DNA of 64,000 bases from Dryocosmus kuriphilus (Eukaryota > Arthropoda > Insecta > Hymenoptera > Cynipidae): contig CM076195.1 of assembly GCA_038277395.1 (NCBI GenBank), positions 46,065,337 to 46,129,336 on the forward strand, given 5' to 3'. Position numbers and translations under genes: made by a program. The notes below the pieces were generated by a model. It did not search any database. It was not told the DNA's origin and saw only the letters and a program-made list of their open reading frames with translations. This document shows positions 59,668 through 64,000 of the stretch, one piece after another. Within the stretch, counting starts at the first letter, position 1, and each line of letters opens with the position of its first letter.

Positions 59668-60952
59668 TAATTTTTTTTCAAAATTTTTTACAATGAATGT
59701 AACAAACATGTTTTAATGAATCGCAAGGAATTACTTATCACAGACTTGTTAATTAACTCTCAATAACAAAAGTTCGTTTCGTTTTCTGAACGTTAAATTT
59801 CTTTGTTGGTTTTGTTACAAAAAATGATAGGGAAGTTCTGTAATAAATGGAAATTCGTCTTTTGGAGATTGGGCAAATGTTATGTTATTTTAAGAACGGT
59901 AAAAAACGTTCGCAAGAACAATTAAGAATTTAAAAGAAATTAAAGGCTTGAACTTCGCGTTTTGAAGAAACAATCGAGAGCAACGATGTTAAATTTTTGC
60001 CGAAGATGATGTGAACCGCCAACAGGCACACTATCTTAACACTTATGAGACAAACAAGTGGTTGCTAAGTTTCGCTTCTGATTGGTTCATTATGCCCAAC
60101 TTTGAAGTTTTACTGTGTCCAAACTAAGGCCCAGATCAAATTTTGCCGCAGGACTTTTCTGTTTTTTTTTGTTGTGCTCTATCACACATTACCGGGATGT
60201 TCATAGGTGGTGGGACACCCAGTATGTTGTTCGCTCCTTCCCCTTTCCTTCTTCTTTTCCTTTCCTCTTTCACGTTTGAAGGAAATAGGTTAATGCTTAC
60301 AGAAATTTGCTACGATTATTTCTTCAATCATATTTTTACTTCAGCCTGTATGAAGTAGTGTTTTTTGGAATAGATATTCGCATATTTTTACCGTATTGAA
60401 TAAAGTTTTATTTGTGTTTAATCATTCTACTTGAAAATAAAAAGGAAATTATATGAAGGTAAGTATTAAATTTTACATTTATGTTAAATTTTTTAATACT
60501 ATTGTTTAATTTTTATACTTACCTGTACATGTAAACTATAATTTATTAATCGCAATAATGTTTAGCCTTATTTTGTTACTCTGAATGAGGCTTTAGGGAA
60601 GCAATATGCATAGTAATAGCAATGTTTATTTATAAACTTTTTTATGAAGCTCCAACGTACACACATTTATCAGATGCTAAATTAAAATAAATTATAATAT
60701 AGGAACTTTTCATACAATACAACTTTTAGGACAATGCTTATTGAGAATATTGGACTGATACCACTTTTTCGTCTTTACGTCGTGTAAAAAATCAACTTTA
60801 TGGCAACTTCTGTAGGCAAAAGCAGCGCACTTCTAATTGAGCGCAATTGAAGTTTTCGGTGGTGCTATGGAGCGCATTTGAAACTCTTTGGAATGTGCTA
60901 GGGAAACTGGAAAAATGTTAATTAGAACGTTAATTATTCATATGGTCTCACT

Positions 60953-60988
<36 letters not shown>

Positions 60989-61490
60989 TTATGTACTTAC
61001 GCGCTCAAAAGCAACACTTATAACTGAGCGCAATTGAAGTTTTCGGTGGTGCGATGGAGCGCATTTCAAGCTCTTTGGAATGTGCCAGTGCACATTAAAA
61101 GATGTTAATTAGAACGCTAATTTTTCATATCGTCTCACTGCCCCCCCCCCCCCCCGTATTTACGCACTCAAAAGTAGCACTTCTAACTGAGCGCAATTGA
61201 ATTTTTCGGCGGTGCTATGGAGCGCATTTGAAGCTCTTTGGAATGTTCCAAGGAAAATGGAAAAAATGTTAATTAGAACGGTATTTATACATAGCGGCTC
61301 ACCAGCCCCCCCCCCCTCACCCCCCGAAAGTTTATGCTTTTTTGCAGTGTATTTTTAAAGTGACATTTTTTTAGTTAATGGTGCAATAGAGCGCATTTGA
61401 AAACAAATCGAACTGATTATTGATAATCTAATTTGTCGTAAATTTTTTGAATGAATGTCATCACGGGTTATCGCCTGCTACAGGGGTTAA
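59668..61490. repeat. Right arm of the long inverted repeat
   Basis: This is the reverse complement of 37700-39850. The single-copy part (59668-60840) matches almost base for base by eye, and the satellite part (60840-61490) has fewer units than the left arm. C-runs at about 60954-60988 (35 C), 61141-61155 and 61306-61316 are the partners of the G-runs on the left. Unit-number differences explain the ~330 bp length difference. Confidence 0.9.
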
Positions 61491-62530
61491 GGTCTTAATA
61501 TCTTGATTATTTTTGATCGGAATTGGAAATTTTTGGTGGTTCAATAGAGCGCATTTGAAGCTGAGAAAAGTAGCGCAAAGATTTTTGAAATATTCATTTT
61601 TTGAAGAAAATCGCACTAGCCCCCCTCCCCCCACTGTGCATCGTTAATAACAGGATTTTGGTGGAGGTGCAATAGTTATTGTCAGTGAGGGGAGGGGGCT
61701 ACTGCGGCTGACCTTAGAACAAAACTTAAAAATTGTTTTTCTTAATAAACAAAATTTTACGGTGACAGGGCACCCTGATAAAGAATTTCCTATATTGCAC
61801 AAGATGGGATAATTAAAACTGTAGAAATTAAAAACGTTGAGAAATCGTGTTTTCGAGATAAAAACCTACATAGCGACCTCTAAATATTTGTTTACAAATC
61901 TAGAAAAAAATAAGAGATCATTTTCTCACCATGGGTCACATGACCAAGCCAGTCTTGAGATCGATATTTTTTGCCTCATATTTAAAAATAAAACTTAAAA
62001 TAATGCGGAAAAAATTTGAAAAGTAATCATAAATCTAAAAGAACAGTATGTGGCAAAGCATGAATTCGGGGAACAATAAAAGTTTATTAAAAAAATAATA
62101 AATACCAACGGATGCACTTTGCACTATAGTACAGGCTCCTACTTTGTCTGTAAAGAAGCAGCATCGCTGTTGGTAACTTATCATTGACTTTTTATCATTT
62201 AAAATTTTTTTTGCAACAATTGTAAATACTTAGAACAAAAAAAAAAATAGCGAAAATGCTGCCAGTTTTATTTTACTTCAAAACATTTTCTTCCGAGTAT
62301 CCAACGAAATAAAGCAGACATGCATAGTTTATTGACCCCTCTTTCATTTCCCAAAATTTCAGAGCGATATTTTATTTAGTTTGGATATGAATTGGGTTTT
62401 AAAAAATTAAGGAATAGCTTGGTCACGTGACCTACCTGTCATGACTTTAGCCATGTGACTTATAGTCACATGTGTAAGGCTTTAGCAAATTTAAAAAAGG
62501 GATTTCATGCGAGGATATCCGACGAACCAG
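61491..62530. other. No gene; possible element end
   Basis: A diverged satellite half-unit (TTCAATAGAGCGCATTTGAA) lies at about 61537. CAGGGCACCCTGA near 61766 resembles the termini of the element at 1441-2909 (read on the minus strand, CAGGGTGCCCTGTCACCG), but no partner end was found. 61780-62530 is AT-rich with nothing recognised. Confidence 0.4.
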
Positions 62531-62532
62531 CG

Positions 62533-63103
62533 AATAGTGGTGAAAAATCTACCCATGCGAACCAAGTCTGGAAAATGTAATGTGCTCTTGAAAGTTCTTG
62601 TTCCTTTTGGAAGAAGCGAAAATTCGTAAAAAACTGTAATTCAATTGAACGAAATCTTGTAATCCCTCATCGAAGTCAAAGATGTCACTCTAAATATCTT
62701 CGTTGTTTCGAGCTTAAAATGAGTGTTTAGGACAATATTGGCCTACTTGTTTAGGATACATTTAATGGTTTTGTATAATTTTTTAGAAAAAAATTTCTTG
62801 AGTCATTTTTTACATATAATTTGCTTTTCAATTTAATAACTAAGACATTTAGTGTACCTGAACTTGTAGCTATTTTCAATATCATTAAATATACCATAAA
62901 AAATTAGGCTAATATTCTACGAAATCTTTTTTTTTTAACAAAGGAGAAACTTAGAATTTAATATTTGACTTCGACGAGGAATTGCAAGATTTCATCCCAT
63001 TGAATTAATTTTTTAAAGGAATTTTTTCTCAAAAAGGAAAAAGAATTTCCAAGAGCACATTACATTTTTTAAACTTGACGATTTTTTGACCACCCTAGTG
63101 CTT
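62533..63103. mobile_element. Hairpin MITE, ~570 bp
   Basis: The outer ends AGTGGTGAAAAATC (near 62535) and GATTTTTTGACCACCCTAG (ending about 63103) are inverted. Longer inverted blocks follow: AATGTAATGTGCTCTTG (62576-62592) pairs with CAAGAGCACATTACATT (about 63054-63070), and CTCATCGAAGTCAAAGAT with the TTGACTTCGACGAG area near 62966. The central ~200 bp are unpaired and AT-rich. No coding sequence. Confidence 0.65.
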
Positions 63104-64000
63104 ATTGGCGAAAGGCTCGGTAACTGTATTACTATAGTAATATATTGTTATTTTTGTACTTTTTCAAGTTCAAAATAAAATAGAATATTTAAGCACTGTG
63201 TTACATATATTATTTTTGAAATCACTTCCACATTGCATTTTTCACTGCATTCGTTTTTAAGAATTAAGAAAAGGGCTTGGTATTAATTCGGAATTTATAT
63301 GGAAGTGCTTGTGGAATTATTGGAATTACTATGGAATTACTTCAGTTGATGGAATTACTTCCGGAATTCATTGGCATTGTTGGAAGTACTTGGAATTAAT
63401 TGGAACTTAGAACTAATTTGGAATTGGATGTATATAAAAATTTAAAGTTATTAATTCCTCGGTTTAATAGTTATTCACACCTTCATTGTTTTACGAAAAT
63501 TTTGTAGCCTATTTTAAAATGATATAGATCGATTCTGCATATAGTAGAGTCTGCGACAGGACAAAGTTTCATATGCCACTTTTGAAAAATAAGCACAGCT
63601 CCTCTTACCGGCACCGGGCAAATAAAACACAGATCCTTCTATAATATTCGTCTATCCCGGAAATTCGGAGCAACGGTCAAACTCTGCGAGGGCACTTTCG
63701 GTACATGTTTCGATTTGTATTTATCCGTCAATTTTTTTGTATTGTTTTTTTCAAAATCGTCGGAACGAGAGCGAGTGTGGTCATCGAAGTGTCAACAGGA
63801 CCATTAATAGCCAACTCCACAGTAATGAACTCGCCAGGGTTGCTTTCCCATGGGAGGGAAGGAGACGGAAATACCAAAAATATCTGTCCCCCTCTGCCGC
63901 TTAAGATGGATACCAGAAGTGGATCCACCAATCACCAGCCTCCACTATAATTCTTAAAGTTCACTACCGGAAACCCCGGAGTTGGCAAATGGCGCCGGGA
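63104..64000. other. AT-rich DNA with GGAATTACTT repeat; GC-rich end
   Basis: 63290-63430 is a degenerate repeat of 'TGGAATTACTTGGAATTA'. From about 63820 the sequence becomes GC-rich (GGAAACCCCGGAGTTGGCAA at the end) and may be the start of a LINE or other element cut by the window edge. The frame at 63705-63950 is not convincing. Confidence 0.35.

Noticed and set aside
37700..61490. A giant Maverick/Polinton-type element defined by the two arms
   Set aside because: None of the expected genes (protein-primed polymerase, packaging ATPase, capsid, retroviral-type integrase of that family) is visible between the arms; the contents are unrelated decayed elements.
61766..61778. CAGGGCACCCTGA as the end of a copy of the 1441-2909 element
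   Set aside because: No matching opposite terminus or GAAATCTTT array nearby; too short to call alone.

Overview
The window looks like a transposon-rich, AT-rich chromosome segment from an arthropod, most likely an insect. The reasons are spliced genes with GT-AG introns, mariner, BEL/Pao and Ty3/Gypsy elements of insect type, a BEN-domain gene, a THAP-type gene, and long AT-rich introns with microsatellites. A hymenopteran is my guess from general resemblance only. Nothing bacterial is present: there are no operons, ribosome binding sites or CRISPR arrays.

Layout. 1-3.1 kb is a ~175-bp satellite split by two inverted-repeat elements (71-1077, a ~1-kb palindrome; 1441-2909, with CAGGGTGTCC ends). 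3.2-8.6 kb (minus) is an 8-exon BEN-domain gene that I could splice by eye into one 735-codon frame. 9.2-15.8 kb (plus) is a divergently transcribed tnp2-like (CACTA-type) transposase gene with one frameshift. 16.9-17.2 kb is an 80-bp tandem repeat. 18.0-20.0 kb is a THAP-type gene split by a 936-bp mariner.

21.7-37.2 kb is a nest. A BEL/Pao element (gag and pol on plus, badly decayed) has its 5' LTR split by an 8.6-kb Ty3/Gypsy element (22260-30870, genes on minus, TSD ACAT). That Gypsy element itself contains a mariner fragment.

37.7-39.9 kb and 59.7-61.5 kb are the two arms of a long, nearly identical inverted repeat about 20 kb apart. Each arm carries a ~170-bp satellite whose units contain long G (or C) runs. 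Between the arms lie a ~179-bp satellite that brackets a Ty3/Gypsy pol fragment with two different RNase H domains (42.7-46.6 kb), a decayed hAT-like transposase end (48.6-49.7 kb), a second Gypsy gag-pol fragment (50.5-52.4 kb), and a 6.4-kb CACTA/CMC-like element (52364-58799). The CMC-like element has CACTGAG termini and two genes, one spliced SAM-like gene and one C2H2/tnp2-like transposase, both now broken. 59-64 kb holds a short retroposon with a 14-bp target-site duplication, a hairpin MITE and AT-rich DNA.

How the parts relate: the only gene that reads intact is the BEN gene. Two places pair a tnp2-like transposase with a probable DNA-binding or adaptor gene: BEN/tnp2 at 3.2-15.8 kb, where no terminal repeats were found, and SAM-like/C2H2-tnp2 at 52.4-58.8 kb, where they were. 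The second is a clear two-gene mobile element. The first is either a host gene pair or an older version of the same idea.
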